DNA from: Alphaproteobacteria bacterium
GTDB lineage: Bacteria; Pseudomonadota; Alphaproteobacteria; RF32; CAG-239
NCBI GenBank assembly: GCA_017621635.1
Contig: JAGASU010000027.1
Location: 1-45,522, forward strand
DNA: 45,522 bases
Reading direction: 5' to 3'
Part shown: one piece after another, positions 17,758 to 25,896 of the stretch
Numbering within the stretch: position 1 is the stretch's first letter
Layout of the letters: the number at the start of each line of letters is the position of its first letter
The notes under the pieces: model-generated
Database searches by the model: none
Seen by the model: the letters and a program-made list of their open reading frames with translations, nothing else
What the model was told of the DNA's origin: nothing
Position numbers and translations under genes: made by a program

Positions 17758-18063
17758 CTAATTCGCTGTTCCGAAATTCCTTAGGTTCTGAATAATGGAT
17801 TGCGCCGCAGATTGCGATTCTTCGCTAATTCCTGCCGACTGCAAAGCTAGCTTGCGCAAACAAATGCTGACCAACTCGTCAGATGTGGCACTCAGCCCTT
17901 GAACAAATAACGTTCCCGCCTGAAATTTGGCCGTTGCTTCGCTAATCAAACAAGCCCTCATCCTCGTTTTCATTGAAGCATTAGCATCAACAGTCGTATA
18001 ACGGGAGGTATCCGCGCACCCTGCCATCAACGTCAAAACCATACAACACAAAATCTTTTTCAT
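17758..18063 (-). CDS. Small lipoprotein, 101 residues
   Basis: Not assigned to a family. Seen: a lipoprotein signal MKKILCCMVLTLMAGC with the lipobox LMAGC and lipidated Cys16. The mature part is mainly helical and Ala/Ser-rich (ASMKTRMRACLISEATAKFQ) with two further Cys. Probably in the outer or inner membrane facing the periplasm; the Asp after Cys (CADTS, at +3) does not decide retention. It lies 63 bases after the MATE gene on the same strand and may be read from it. Confidence 0.8.
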   Translation of the reverse strand: MKKILCCMVLTLMAGCADTSRYTTVDANASMKTRMRACLISEATAKFQAGTLFVQGLSATSDELVSICLRKLALQSAGISEESQSAAQSIIQNLRNFGTAN

Positions 18064-18126
18064 CTCAAGTCTCCTTTAATCTGCTCATACTTCCCGTAGC
18101 ATAACGGCATAATGTTAACAACAGCT

Positions 18127-19458
18127 TTACAAATACTTATATCTATTCCGATATTTCAAAATAAGCGTAACACTGACAGACAACGCAATCACTTCTGCCA
18201 CAATAATCGAACTCCAAATTCCGTTTAAACCGAAGAAAATCGGCAAAATCATCACGCACCCGCATTCGCAGACAAGTGTCCTCGTCACAGAAATAACCGC
18301 CGACACAATCCCGTTGTTTAATGCCGTAAAAAATGCCGAAGCATAAATATTAAACCCTGCCAGCAAAAACGATATTGCATAAATTCTAAAGCCGTAAGTC
18401 GTCATATTCAAAAGATTTTCATCAAAACCGACAAAAATTCTTGCCAACAATCGTGCCGAAAGCTCCGCAAGCAAAGTTAACACAACCGCTGAGACACCGA
18501 TAAAAATAACATTTTTCTTAAACAAGCTTTGCAATTCCCGCCAATCCTTAGCTCCAAAATGATAGCTGACAATCGGATTGCTGCCGATAGAATAACCGAT
18601 AAACACTGATAAAAAGATAAAGTTAACATAAGAAATCACCCCAAACGCAACAACGCCGTTTTCCCCATTTATCCGTAAAAGCTGATAATTATACAAGATA
18701 TTCACAATAGAAACAGAGATCTGCCCTAAAAACTCACTCAAACCGTTTGTGCAAGATTTAAACAAGGCCTTTCCGTAAAACTTTGTTTTAACTAACCGTA
18801 AAGGAGAAGTATTCGGGCAAGCAAAATATAATAAAGGTATCACACCACCAATTATTTCCCCAATAACAGTTGCCCACGCAGCCCCGACGACACCCCACTC
18901 AAAATAAACAATGAATAATGCATCCAACGCCATATTAACCAAACCGGCAGATATGGTAATAAACATCCCGAGTTTTGGTCTTTCCGCCGTTATCATAAAA
19001 CCTTGAAACATAAACTGCAGCATAAAAACCGGAATAAATAACAGCAAAATGCGTCCATACAAAAGGGACTGCACCATAAGCTCTCCCTCAACGCCAAACA
19101 CCGCTAACACCGGCTCCAGCGCCACCAAGGCAATAACAGACACAACCACACCGAAAATAACACTTGCATATACCAACATAGAGAATATCTGATTAGCCAT
19201 AAACCGATTTTTCTCACCCAACGTTTTTGCAATCAGCGCACTACCACCGGTTGAAAACATAAACCCAACCGCAGCCAAAATCATCAAAAACGGAAACACG
19301 ATATTAACCGCAGCAAACGGTGTCGCACCCACATAATTAGAAACAAAAACCCCATCAACAATACTGTAGATAGATGTAAAAATCATCATTAAAATAGACG
19401 GCGCCGTAAACCTCAACAACTTCGCAAACGTAAAATGTTCCGAAAGTTTAATCTCCAT
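18127..19458 (-). CDS. MATE-family multidrug / sodium-coupled efflux transporter
   Basis: Exports organic cations or drugs using a Na+ or H+ gradient. Seen: 443 residues and 12 hydrophobic segments, with the family opening LLRFTAPSILMMIFTSIYSIVDGVFVSNYVG, then FMFSTGGSALIAKTLGE, and the mirror second half SYVNFIFLSVFIGYSIGSNPIVSYHFGAK. It resembles the MepA branch. The ribosome site ACAGGTGAGAT is strong. A minus-strand promoter (TTGACT, 17 bases, TAAATT) lies at 19503-19531. Substrate unknown. Confidence 0.92.
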   Translation of the reverse strand: MEIKLSEHFTFAKLLRFTAPSILMMIFTSIYSIVDGVFVSNYVGATPFAAVNIVFPFLMILAAVGFMFSTGGSALIAKTLGEKNRFMANQIFSMLVYASVIFGVVVSVIALVALEPVLAVFGVEGELMVQSLLYGRILLLFIPVFMLQFMFQGFMITAERPKLGMFITISAGLVNMALDALFIVYFEWGVVGAAWATVIGEIIGGVIPLLYFACPNTSPLRLVKTKFYGKALFKSCTNGLSEFLGQISVSIVNILYNYQLLRINGENGVVAFGVISYVNFIFLSVFIGYSIGSNPIVSYHFGAKDWRELQSLFKKNVIFIGVSAVVLTLLAELSARLLARIFVGFDENLLNMTTYGFRIYAISFLLAGFNIYASAFFTALNNGIVSAVISVTRTLVCECGCVMILPIFFGLNGIWSSIIVAEVIALSVSVTLILKYRNRYKYL

Positions 19459-19502
19459 ATCTCACCTGTAATACAATTAATCTCGTCATTTCCTAAATAA
19501 GC

Positions 19503-19531
19503 AATTTATCTAAAATAAAAACAAAAGTCAA
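19503..19531 (-). promoter_or_regulatory. Promoter for the MATE transporter gene
   Basis: Minus-strand TTGACT, 17-base spacer, TAAATT; about 45 bases from the -10 to the start codon. Confidence 0.5.
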
Positions 19532-19663
19532 AAAATCAAATAACCTTATTATATAATCATCCCGCCCAATATAAAATAATTCCTTTCAATATGACTTTAT
19601 TAAACAAATTTTAATAATATTTTACTATCAACATCACACGAAAAAGCACCTAAAGGCAAAACA

Positions 19664-20005
19664 ATGAAAAGCATATACCCCGTCATCCTTCTGATAATTT
19701 CTAACATATTTATGACCTTCGCATGGTACGGACACTTGCGTTTCAAATCATACAGCCTTTGGATTGTTATTTTATCAAGCTGGCTTATCGCCTTTTTTGA
19801 ATATTGTTTTCAAGTCCCCGCAAACCGTATCGGACACGAATTTTATACCGCAACCCAGCTTAAGGTAATGCAGGAAATCATTACTTTAACAATCTTTGTC
19901 TTCTTCTCCGTTTGGTACTTAAAAGAAGACTTCCGCTGGAATTACGCCGTCGGCTTCGCCCTAATCCTGCTGGCCGTCTTTTTTGTTTTTAAAAAATGGG
20001 ATTAA
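19664..20005 (+). CDS. DUF486 (DMT-like) small membrane protein
   Basis: 113 residues with four membrane segments. The characteristic motif SWLIAFFEYCFQVPANRIGH and the FSVWYLKEDFRWNYAVGFALILLAVFFVF end match the DUF486 family, related to small drug/metabolite transporters. Function unproven. The start ATG is preceded only by a weak ribosome site (AAAGGCAAAACA). It stands alone between the MATE gene and tRNA-Leu, with an AT-rich 205-base divergent region to its left. Confidence 0.9.
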   Translation: MKSIYPVILLIISNIFMTFAWYGHLRFKSYSLWIVILSSWLIAFFEYCFQVPANRIGHEFYTATQLKVMQEIITLTIFVFFSVWYLKEDFRWNYAVGFALILLAVFFVFKKWD

Positions 20006-20027
20006 AATATCAATAACTTCTTCTTAC

Positions 20028-20054
20028 AAAAAAACGCCCCCAAAGGAGCGCTTT
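20028..20054 (-). terminator. Terminator of tRNA-Leu
   Basis: On the minus strand AAAGCGCTCC-TTTG-GGGGCGTTTTTTT forms a GC-rich stem with one G-T pair and a T-run, 8 bases after the tRNA CCA. Confidence 0.75.
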
Positions 20055-20061
20055 AAAAAAT

Positions 20062-20148
20062 TGGTGCGCTAGGCCGGAATCGAACCGGCACGGGATTGCT
20101 CCCAACAGATTTTAAGTCTGCAGCGTCTACCTGTTCCGCCACAAGCGC
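20062..20148 (-). tRNA. tRNA-Leu (TAA anticodon)
   Basis: Minus strand: 87 nt with acceptor GCGCTTG, D-arm GGTAGACGC, anticodon stem GCAGA/TCTGT with loop CTTAAAA (anticodon TAA), a long variable arm (GGGAGCAATCCC), T-arm GCCGG-TTCGATT-CCGGC, discriminator A and encoded CCA, all as expected for class II leucine tRNA. The acceptor 3' strand reads CTAGCGC, which leaves a T6-T67 mismatch. Confidence 0.95.
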
Positions 20149-20242
20149 TTATCACCAACAACAAGCTTTATACAAACAAAAAAAAATAATTGCAACATAA
20201 AACTTGTATTTTTTTCACTTTCCGCTAAACTTCTTTTGTTTT

Positions 20243-20303
20243 AAGCATACAGCGTATGCTTTGGTGTAACATCGTATGCGGCAGAAACAGCGTTTCGGCA
20301 TAC
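20243..20303 (+). promoter_or_regulatory. Tandem hairpins in the pssA leader
   Basis: Hairpin 1 is AAGCATAC-AGC-GTATGCTT (20243-20261). Hairpin 2 (20274-20303) has outer stem GTATGC/GCATAC and inner stem GAAAC-AGC-GTTTC. Both loops are AGC and both use the same hexamer pair, which could form RNA structures or a set of operator half-sites. The pssA start is 20 bases further on. Confidence 0.5.
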
Positions 20304-20322
20304 ATTTTTGAAAGATATTTAT

Positions 20323-21123
20323 ATGAAACCTATCAACAAAAAGCTTCAATCTACCAAGAACAAGCTAAGCGAAGTCCCCTTTCGCAAGCTTATTCCGAAT
20401 ATTGTAACAATGTTAGCGCTTTGCTCCGGCATCACCTCAATCCGCTATTCTATGCAGGAAAACTGGGAAAAAGCGGTAATATTTATTTTTTTGGCCGCTT
20501 TGTTTGACGGCTTAGACGGTCGTGTTGCCCGTATGCTCAAAGCCTCATCAAAATTCGGCGCTGAACTCGATTCTCTGAGCGATTTCGTCAGCTTCGGCGT
20601 TGCACCTGCTATTTTAATGTTTCAATGGTGCTTGTTTGATTTACCCAAAATCGGCTGGTTTTTCTGCCTTCTTTTTGCAATGGGAATGGCTATGCGTCTG
20701 GCGCGCTTTAATACAATGCTTGAAGATGACACGATTCCGCCCTATTGGTCACATTATTTCACCGGTGTTCCGGCTCCGGCCGCCGCCGCAATGGTAATTA
20801 TGCCCATTTTAATAAGCTTTGACTGTAAAGAAGCTCTGCCTTATATGCGCACACACCTGTTCTGCGGTGTGTGGATGTGCATTGTATCATATCTTGAAAC
20901 CAGCCGTATCCCGACAATTTCGCTCAAAAAAGCCAAAGTTCACCCCTCAATGATAGTCCCGCTGTTGTTGATAGTAGCCCTGCTTGCAAACTTTTTATTC
21001 ACGCAAACATGGCTCACTCTGGGCGTTTTAACCGGCTTATATGCTTTGTCGATTCCATACGGCATTATCCGCTTCTTGCAAGATAAGCACGCGTATGAAA
21101 AAGAGTTCAATAAAGCAAATTAA
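20323..21123 (+). CDS. pssA: CDP-diacylglycerol-serine O-phosphatidyltransferase
   Basis: Makes phosphatidylserine, precursor of phosphatidylethanolamine, in the inner membrane. Seen: the CDP-alcohol phosphatidyltransferase signature DGLDGRVARMLKASSKFGAELDSLSD, matching Dx2DGx2ARx8Gx3Dx3D; NIVTMLALCSGITSI at the start; and about seven membrane segments. A TTG in frame at 20308 is possible, but ATG at 20323 is preferred, with GAAAG eight bases upstream; product 266 residues. It is not beside psd, its usual partner. A tandem-hairpin leader precedes it and a terminator follows. Confidence 0.95.
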   Translation: MKPINKKLQSTKNKLSEVPFRKLIPNIVTMLALCSGITSIRYSMQENWEKAVIFIFLAALFDGLDGRVARMLKASSKFGAELDSLSDFVSFGVAPAILMFQWCLFDLPKIGWFFCLLFAMGMAMRLARFNTMLEDDTIPPYWSHYFTGVPAPAAAAMVIMPILISFDCKEALPYMRTHLFCGVWMCIVSYLETSRIPTISLKKAKVHPSMIVPLLLIVALLANFLFTQTWLTLGVLTGLYALSIPYGIIRFLQDKHAYEKEFNKAN

Positions 21124-21127
21124 ACAT

Positions 21128-21155
21128 AAAAGGGGAGTAAAAACCTCCCCTTTTT
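21128..21155 (+). terminator. Terminator after pssA
   Basis: AAAAGGGGAG pairs with CTCCCCTTTT around TAAAAAC, followed by T. Confidence 0.9.
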
Positions 21156-21165
21156 CAAAAACTTC

Positions 21166-21193
21166 TTGCTTTTTAAAATAACAAGCGTATAAA
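21166..21193 (+). promoter_or_regulatory. Promoter for rplY-pth
   Basis: TTGCTT, 16-base spacer, TATAAA. Transcription would start near 21200, only a few bases before the AAACAGC leader hairpin. Confidence 0.5.
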
Positions 21194-21203
21194 AACTTAC
21201 GCT

Positions 21204-21235
21204 AAACAGCACCCCTGGAGGCTGTTTGGCTGTTT
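21204..21235 (+). promoter_or_regulatory. rplY leader with competing hairpins
   Basis: AAACAGC (21204-21210) can pair with either of two identical GCTGTTT copies (21221-21227 or 21229-21235), enclosing ACCCCTGGAG. It lies at the very 5' end of the predicted rplY mRNA, 29 bases before the start codon. A role in L25 autoregulation is an inference. Confidence 0.5.
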
Positions 21236-21263
21236 AATTTAACAAAAACAAAAGGATAAAACA

Positions 21264-21554
21264 ATGTCAGAAATTACATTTAACGCAAATTTGCGCGAAA
21301 ATGCAGGTAAGGGGGCAGCTCGTGCGTGTCGTAGAGAGGGCCGTATTCCTGCAGTTATTTATGGCGGCAAAAAAGACGCTGTAAACATCAGTCTTCATCC
21401 GGTTGAGCTTGAAAAAGCTTTGGATATGGCAGACTTCTACAAATCTGTTATCACCGTTTCCGTAAACGGCAAAAATGAAAAAGTAATCTGCAAGGATGTT
21501 CAATTCCATCCGGTATCAGATATGCCGATTCACGTTGACTTCTTACGCAAATAA
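21264..21554 (+). CDS. rplY: 50S ribosomal protein L25 (short form)
   Basis: Binds 5S rRNA in the central protuberance. Seen: 96 residues with AGKGAARACRREGRIPAVIYGG near the start, PVELEKAL in the middle, and DVQFHPVSDMPIHVDFLRK at the end, the standard bL25 core. Most alphaproteobacterial forms (Ctc) carry an extra TL5 C-terminal domain of about 100 residues; here it is missing, as in E. coli L25. Pth follows 9 bases later, the usual neighbour. Confidence 0.95.
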   Translation: MSEITFNANLRENAGKGAARACRREGRIPAVIYGGKKDAVNISLHPVELEKALDMADFYKSVITVSVNGKNEKVICKDVQFHPVSDMPIHVDFLRK

Positions 21555-21563
21555 GAGGATAAA

Positions 21564-22136
21564 ATGTTTTTAGTGGCAGGACTTGGAAATCCCGGAGAGG
21601 AATATGCAAAAACCCGCCACAACATAGGTTTTATGGCGGCTGATGAGATTCACAGCCGCTATAACTTTACCCCCTTCAAGGCAAAGTTTGAAGGTTTGCT
21701 TGCTGAAGGAACAATTGACGGCGAGAAAGTTTTGCTCCTCAAACCGCAAACATTTATGAATCTATCAGGTCAATCCGTTGGCAAAGTTGCTAATTTTTAC
21801 AAAATTCCGCCGCAAAATATTATCGTTATTCACGATGACAAAGACCTTGCACTTGGCAAACTTAAAGCCAAAATCGGCGGTTCCGCCGGCGGACATAACG
21901 GTTTAAAAAATATCGATTCGCAAATCGGTCAGGAATACAACCGTATTCGTATTGGCGTTGGCTCCCCAAAAGAACACAACACCGACACCGTAAATTTTGT
22001 GCTTTCCCGATTCTCTAAAGCTGAAATGGACATTTTACAAGAAAGACTGGACTTTATTGCCGCCACAGTGGGCGAGCTAATCAAAAAAGGCATCGCACAA
22101 TATTCTAATCTTATAGGTCAGCACAATCAAAAGTAG
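21564..22136 (+). CDS. pth: Peptidyl-tRNA hydrolase
   Basis: Frees tRNA from peptidyl-tRNAs dropped by stalled ribosomes. Seen: VAGLGNPGEEYAKTRHNIGF with Asn10 and the catalytic His19, LLKPQTFMNLSGQSV, IVIHDDKDLALGKLKAK, and GGSAGGHNGLKNI. Length 190 is normal. The start follows AAGAGGATAAA, nine bases after rplY, so the two form an operon; ychF comes 99 bases later with its own promoter. Confidence 0.97.
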   Translation: MFLVAGLGNPGEEYAKTRHNIGFMAADEIHSRYNFTPFKAKFEGLLAEGTIDGEKVLLLKPQTFMNLSGQSVGKVANFYKIPPQNIIVIHDDKDLALGKLKAKIGGSAGGHNGLKNIDSQIGQEYNRIRIGVGSPKEHNTDTVNFVLSRFSKAEMDILQERLDFIAATVGELIKKGIAQYSNLIGQHNQK

Positions 22137-22168
22137 GCTCAAGCACATTTTTTTATTGCATTTTTCTA

Positions 22169-22197
22169 TTGCAAAACAAACATATCTCTAGTATAAC
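22169..22197 (+). promoter_or_regulatory. Promoter for ychF
   Basis: TTGCAA, 17-base spacer, TATAAC; 38 bases before the start codon. Confidence 0.6.
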
Positions 22198-22235
22198 CGC
22201 CACATAATAAAAACAATTCTTAAAGGAGCTTTCAA

Positions 22236-23348
22236 ATGGGATTTAATTGTGGCATTGTTGGTCTTCCAAACGTTGGCAAATCCACACTTTTTAACGCTTT
22301 AACCCAAACTATCGCCGCGCAGGCGGCAAACTTTCCGTTCTGCACGATTGAGCCGAACACCGGACGCGTCGCCGTACCGGACAAACGTTTGCAGGAATTA
22401 GCAGATATTGTCCACCCGAAAAACATTGTTCCGACACAATTAGAGTTCGTTGATATTGCAGGCCTTGTAAAGGGAGCGTCCAAAGGTGAGGGCTTGGGAA
22501 ACCAATTTTTAGCCAACATCCGTGAAACTGACGCGATAATTCACGTTCTCCGCTGTTTTGAAGATGGCAATATTACGCACGTTGAAGGCTCGGTAGACCC
22601 GATTCGCGATGCTGAAATTGTTGAAACCGAACTGATGATTGCCGACCTTGAATCTCTGGAAAAACGCTTTGAACAAACCAAGAAGAAAGCCCAGACCGGT
22701 GGAGATAAAGAAGCGGCCGTTCGCGCCCGTGTGATGGAGCCGATTATTAACGCCTTACGCGAGGGCAAGCCGGCTCGCACCGCCGCTCCGTCAGAAGCAG
22801 ACAAAGACGCTTATAAACAATATCAGATGATGCAACTTTTAACTTCCAAACCGGTTTTATACGTCTGCAATGTAGATGAAGAAAGCGCAGCAACCGGCAA
22901 CGAATTTTCTAAACGTGTGTTTGAAAAAGCAGCAAAAGAAAACGCCAAAGCCGTCATTATCTCCGCCGCTATCGAGTCTGAAGTGGCACAACTGGATAGT
23001 GAAGAAGAAAAGCAGGAATTTCTTTCCGCCTTAGGGCTGGAAGAAACCGGTCTTACCAAAATCATCAAAGCAGGCTACGCTCTTTTAGGGCTGGAAACTT
23101 ATTTCACCGCCGGCCCGAAAGAAGTTCGCGCGTGGACATTCCTCAAAGGCTCAAAAGCCCCACAATGCGCCGGCATTATTCACTCTGACTTTGAACGCGG
23201 TTTTATTCGCGCCGAAACCATCGCTTATGATGATTACATCAAATATAACGGCGAGCAAGGCTGCAAAGAAGCCGGCAAAATGCGCTCCGAAGGTAAAGAA
23301 TATGTCGTAAAAGACGGTGACCTGCTAAATTTCCTATTTAATGTATAA
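22236..23348 (+). CDS. ychF: Ribosome-binding ATPase YchF
   Basis: Obg-class P-loop protein that prefers ATP, binds the 50S subunit and affects stress responses. Seen: GIVGLPNVGKSTLFNALT at the start (G1), FVDIAGLVKGASKGEGLGNQFLANIRE (G3 and switch), YVCNVDE in the NKxD/NxxE position, and a C-terminal TGS domain with KEVRAWTFLKGSKAPQCAGIIHSDFERGFIRAE. 370 residues against a usual 363. Strong ribosome site TTAAAGGAGCTTTCAA. A terminator follows. It sits next to rplY-pth, a common arrangement. Confidence 0.97.
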   Translation: MGFNCGIVGLPNVGKSTLFNALTQTIAAQAANFPFCTIEPNTGRVAVPDKRLQELADIVHPKNIVPTQLEFVDIAGLVKGASKGEGLGNQFLANIRETDAIIHVLRCFEDGNITHVEGSVDPIRDAEIVETELMIADLESLEKRFEQTKKKAQTGGDKEAAVRARVMEPIINALREGKPARTAAPSEADKDAYKQYQMMQLLTSKPVLYVCNVDEESAATGNEFSKRVFEKAAKENAKAVIISAAIESEVAQLDSEEEKQEFLSALGLEETGLTKIIKAGYALLGLETYFTAGPKEVRAWTFLKGSKAPQCAGIIHSDFERGFIRAETIAYDDYIKYNGEQGCKEAGKMRSEGKEYVVKDGDLLNFLFNV

Positions 23349-23352
23349 CATA

Positions 23353-23376
23353 AAGGCGGGGCTTCCCGCCTTTTTT
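23353..23376 (+). terminator. Terminator after ychF
   Basis: AAGGCGGG-GCTT-CCCGCCTT followed by TTTT. Confidence 0.9.
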
Positions 23377-23386
23377 CATAAAAATC

Positions 23387-23415
23387 TTGCAATTTAAACA
23401 CATTACGGCTAGACT
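23387..23415 (+). promoter_or_regulatory. Promoter for the 23460 gene
   Basis: TTGCAA, 17-base spacer, TAGACT, directly after the ychF terminator. Confidence 0.5.
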
Positions 23416-23459
23416 GCTCCTAAATCAAAATCATTATGTCTAACTAAATTTTTATAATT

Positions 23460-23864
23460 ATGAGCCAATTTTTAGAATTTGCCAAACGGCATTTTGCCGA
23501 AAAGCTCGGCGTTTCCGCAGAAGAAGTGGAAAAATGGTACGATTTCGTAAATAAAAACTTTTCTATTTCCATTACAAGCAGTAAATTTATGCATCCGGAT
23601 GCCCCCGAAACGTTTTCTGCCCGCCTGGTCTACTTCGATGAAGATGACGATTACGGAACAATGGAATATCTGGCTGGTTTCCAAACATCGACCGGACAGT
23701 ATGAATTTAACACGCCGGAAGAAGCTCTGAATATCGCCCTGCAAAAGGTTAACAGTATCGAATTTACCCGCTTCTTCAAAATCCCGTCTAAGGCCTTAAT
23801 TCTGTTTGACACAAAGCAGAAAAAAGAACATATGTTGGAATACAGTTCTTATTTCAAACATTAA
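23460..23864 (+). CDS. Hypothetical protein, 134 residues
   Basis: Not recognised. Soluble, acidic, no signal. The first part is helical (FLEFAKRHFAEKLGVSAEEVEKWYDFV); the middle has an acidic turn (YFDEDDDYGTMEY) within what look like beta strands. It has its own promoter-like element and a terminator, so it is a single-gene unit. No clear Shine-Dalgarno is visible before the ATG, so a nearly leaderless or weak start is likely. Confidence 0.75.
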   Translation: MSQFLEFAKRHFAEKLGVSAEEVEKWYDFVNKNFSISITSSKFMHPDAPETFSARLVYFDEDDDYGTMEYLAGFQTSTGQYEFNTPEEALNIALQKVNSIEFTRFFKIPSKALILFDTKQKKEHMLEYSSYFKH

Positions 23865-23869
23865 CCATC

Positions 23870-23898
23870 AAAAGCAGGAAAATTCTCCTGCTTTTTTT
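23870..23898 (+). terminator. Terminator after the 23460 gene
   Basis: AAAAGCAGGA pairs with TCCTGCTTTT, followed by TTTT. Confidence 0.9.
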
Positions 23899-24125
23899 AT
23901 ATCAAAATATAAATATATTTAATAGCATACAAAATTTCCCCTGATTCTCTCTAAAAAACCAAAAAATGACATAAAAGCAGAACCTTTTTAAAATTTTAAT
24001 CAAAAAAGTTACTTATATTTAATATTTATCATCGTATGAATAAGAGTATACGAATGAAGTTCATTGTAAAAAAAATTATTATACAAACAAAAACATCTTA
24101 AAAACAGATTTAAGGATCCAAATTA

Positions 24126-24869
24126 ATGAAAAAAATTACTTTAGCAATTTGCATATTCTCAACAATTACCAGCATCACGGCCTATGCACAAAACGTTAAC
24201 AACATTCCTGAATATCTTGATTACAAAGGAACCCGCTACGTCCCGATTTCAACATCAACAAACAAATCTCAAAATTTTCAACTTTCAAAAGAAGCCACCG
24301 CTTCTCACACCGTCTATAACCAATACAACAGTTACATACAATCGCCCAAATTTGGTTTCAAACCATACATCGGTGCAGACATAAATTATGCAATGGTCAA
24401 ATATAACAATTCCGATCCATACAGCAGATTAAACAATGATAAATATTATTCTTACACCTTAACTGCCGGCGCCAGATTTAACCGTTATTTAGGCGTAGAA
24501 TTATTTATGGAACAATCTGATGAAAAGAGCAATTCGGAAAAATTAGCCAAAGATTTTAGCGTAACCTATAAAACCAAATACAATGCTTATGGTATTGATT
24601 TCATTGGTTATCTTCCTCTTGTTCAAAATCTGGAGCTACTGGCCGCATTAGGTTTCGGAGAATATAACTTTGATCTAAATGTCAGCAGTCCGGCTCAGGT
24701 TGCATTAAAACAAATTGAAAGTACGGCTTGGCGTGTTGGTGGTGGTATACAGTATAACTTTAACCAACATTTCGCTCTGCGTACCATGGCAAGATATGTC
24801 CTCTTAAACGAAAGTTTTGCCATGAAAAATATGCTGGAAGTTTCACTTGGTATAAGATGTTCATTCTAG
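24126..24869 (+). CDS. Outer-membrane beta-barrel protein (porin-like, OMP_b-brl type)
   Basis: Seen: a signal peptide (1-21, ending AYA before Gln), a low-complexity linker to about 75, then an eight-strand-like barrel with alternating hydrophobic residues: KPYIGADINYAMVKY, YYSYTLTAGARFNRYLGVELFMEQ, and a final LEVSLGIRCSF ending in Phe, the signal for BAM insertion. Length 247. It belongs to the broad opacity/OmpW-like small barrel group. The 230-base AT-rich upstream region contains CGTAT/ATACG inverted half-sites (about 24033-24052). Role unknown; adhesion or general surface structure is possible. Confidence 0.8.
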   Translation: MKKITLAICIFSTITSITAYAQNVNNIPEYLDYKGTRYVPISTSTNKSQNFQLSKEATASHTVYNQYNSYIQSPKFGFKPYIGADINYAMVKYNNSDPYSRLNNDKYYSYTLTAGARFNRYLGVELFMEQSDEKSNSEKLAKDFSVTYKTKYNAYGIDFIGYLPLVQNLELLAALGFGEYNFDLNVSSPAQVALKQIESTAWRVGGGIQYNFNQHFALRTMARYVLLNESFAMKNMLEVSLGIRCSF

Positions 24870-24906
24870 ACCCCACATCAATCTTTATCCGGTTATTCAA
24901 ATAACA

Positions 24907-24934
24907 ATAAAGCGGGAGAAACCTCCCGCTTTAT
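24907..24934. terminator. Hairpin between the convergent barrel gene and trxB
   Basis: ATAAAGCGGGAG pairs with CTCCCGCTTTAT around AAAC. The stem is strong but the T-runs are short, so termination is likely but not certain on either strand. Confidence 0.65.
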
Positions 24935-24951
24935 CTCTAGTCAAGCCAAAC

Positions 24952-25887
24952 CTATTCAACATCTAAATATTCAATTGCATCCATCGCCGCTTTTGCCCCG
25001 CTGCCGGCAGAAATAACCGCCTGCTTATATTTCGGGTCTTTCACGTCTCCGGCTGCAAACACGCCTTCAATATCCGTTTGCGAACAGTTTTCATGCGTAA
25101 CAATATATCCCTTGCTGTCCAAAACCAAATTACCTTTAAAAATCTCGGTGTTAGGCTGGTGTCCGACTGCAACAAAAATACCATCAGCCTGCAATTCTTT
25201 GACAACATCGCTTTCCACATTTCTAATTTTAAGCCCCGTTACCTTCCGCGGCTCATCTTCACCCAAAATTTCTTCAACAACGCTGTCCCATTCAATCGTA
25301 ATCTTGCGGTTATTAAAAATCTTATCCTGCAAAATCTTATCTGCCCGCAACTGATGGCGCCGGTGTACTAAAATAACCTTATCGGCAAGCGTTGCCAAAT
25401 AAAGTGCTTCCGCCGCCGCGGAATTACCGCCGCCGATAACCGCAACCGTCCGCCCGCGATAAAAGAAACCGTCGCACGTCGCACACGCGGAAACCCCGTA
25501 ACCTAAAAATTTCTTTTCCGAAGCAATATTAAGCCATTTTGCCGAAGAACCTGTTGCCACAATAACCGCTCTTGCCTTGTAAGAATGTCCGTTTTCCGAA
25601 CTGCAAACAAACGGTCTGTGTGCAAAATCAACCTCCACAATGTTATCGTTAACAAACGAAACCCCGAGTTTCAACGCCTGTTGTTTCATCTTGTCCATCA
25701 GCTCATACCCGCTGATTTCTTCAAACCCCGGATAATTTTCAATACTGTTGGTCATCGTCAGCTGTCCGCCTTCCTGATTGCCTGAAACAATCATCGTATT
25801 AAGGCCGGCTCTCGCCGCATAAATTCCTGCCGTGTATCCGGCAGGTCCGGACCCTAAAATCAACAAATCGGCCGTATATAGTGCCAT
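24952..25887 (-). CDS. trxB: Thioredoxin-disulfide reductase
   Basis: FAD/NADPH enzyme that reduces thioredoxin. Seen: the FAD-binding GSGPAGYTAG (12-21), EGGQLTMTNSIENYPGF, the redox CATC at 135-138 in GVSACATCDGFFYRG, the NADPH site VIGGGNSAAAEALYLA, and the late AAGDVKDPKYKQAVISAGSGAKAAMDA. 311 residues. It is the last gene of the rarA-to-trxB minus-strand operon, nine bases after the helical protein. Ribosome site TTAGGAGAAGAT. Confidence 0.97.
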   Translation of the reverse strand: MALYTADLLILGSGPAGYTAGIYAARAGLNTMIVSGNQEGGQLTMTNSIENYPGFEEISGYELMDKMKQQALKLGVSFVNDNIVEVDFAHRPFVCSSENGHSYKARAVIVATGSSAKWLNIASEKKFLGYGVSACATCDGFFYRGRTVAVIGGGNSAAAEALYLATLADKVILVHRRHQLRADKILQDKIFNNRKITIEWDSVVEEILGEDEPRKVTGLKIRNVESDVVKELQADGIFVAVGHQPNTEIFKGNLVLDSKGYIVTHENCSQTDIEGVFAAGDVKDPKYKQAVISAGSGAKAAMDAIEYLDVE

Positions 25888-25896
25888 AATCTTCTC

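Noticed and set aside
17009..17760. An invertible promoter next to the recombinase
   Set aside because: Only one near-palindromic site was found; no second inverted copy that would define an invertible segment was seen nearby.
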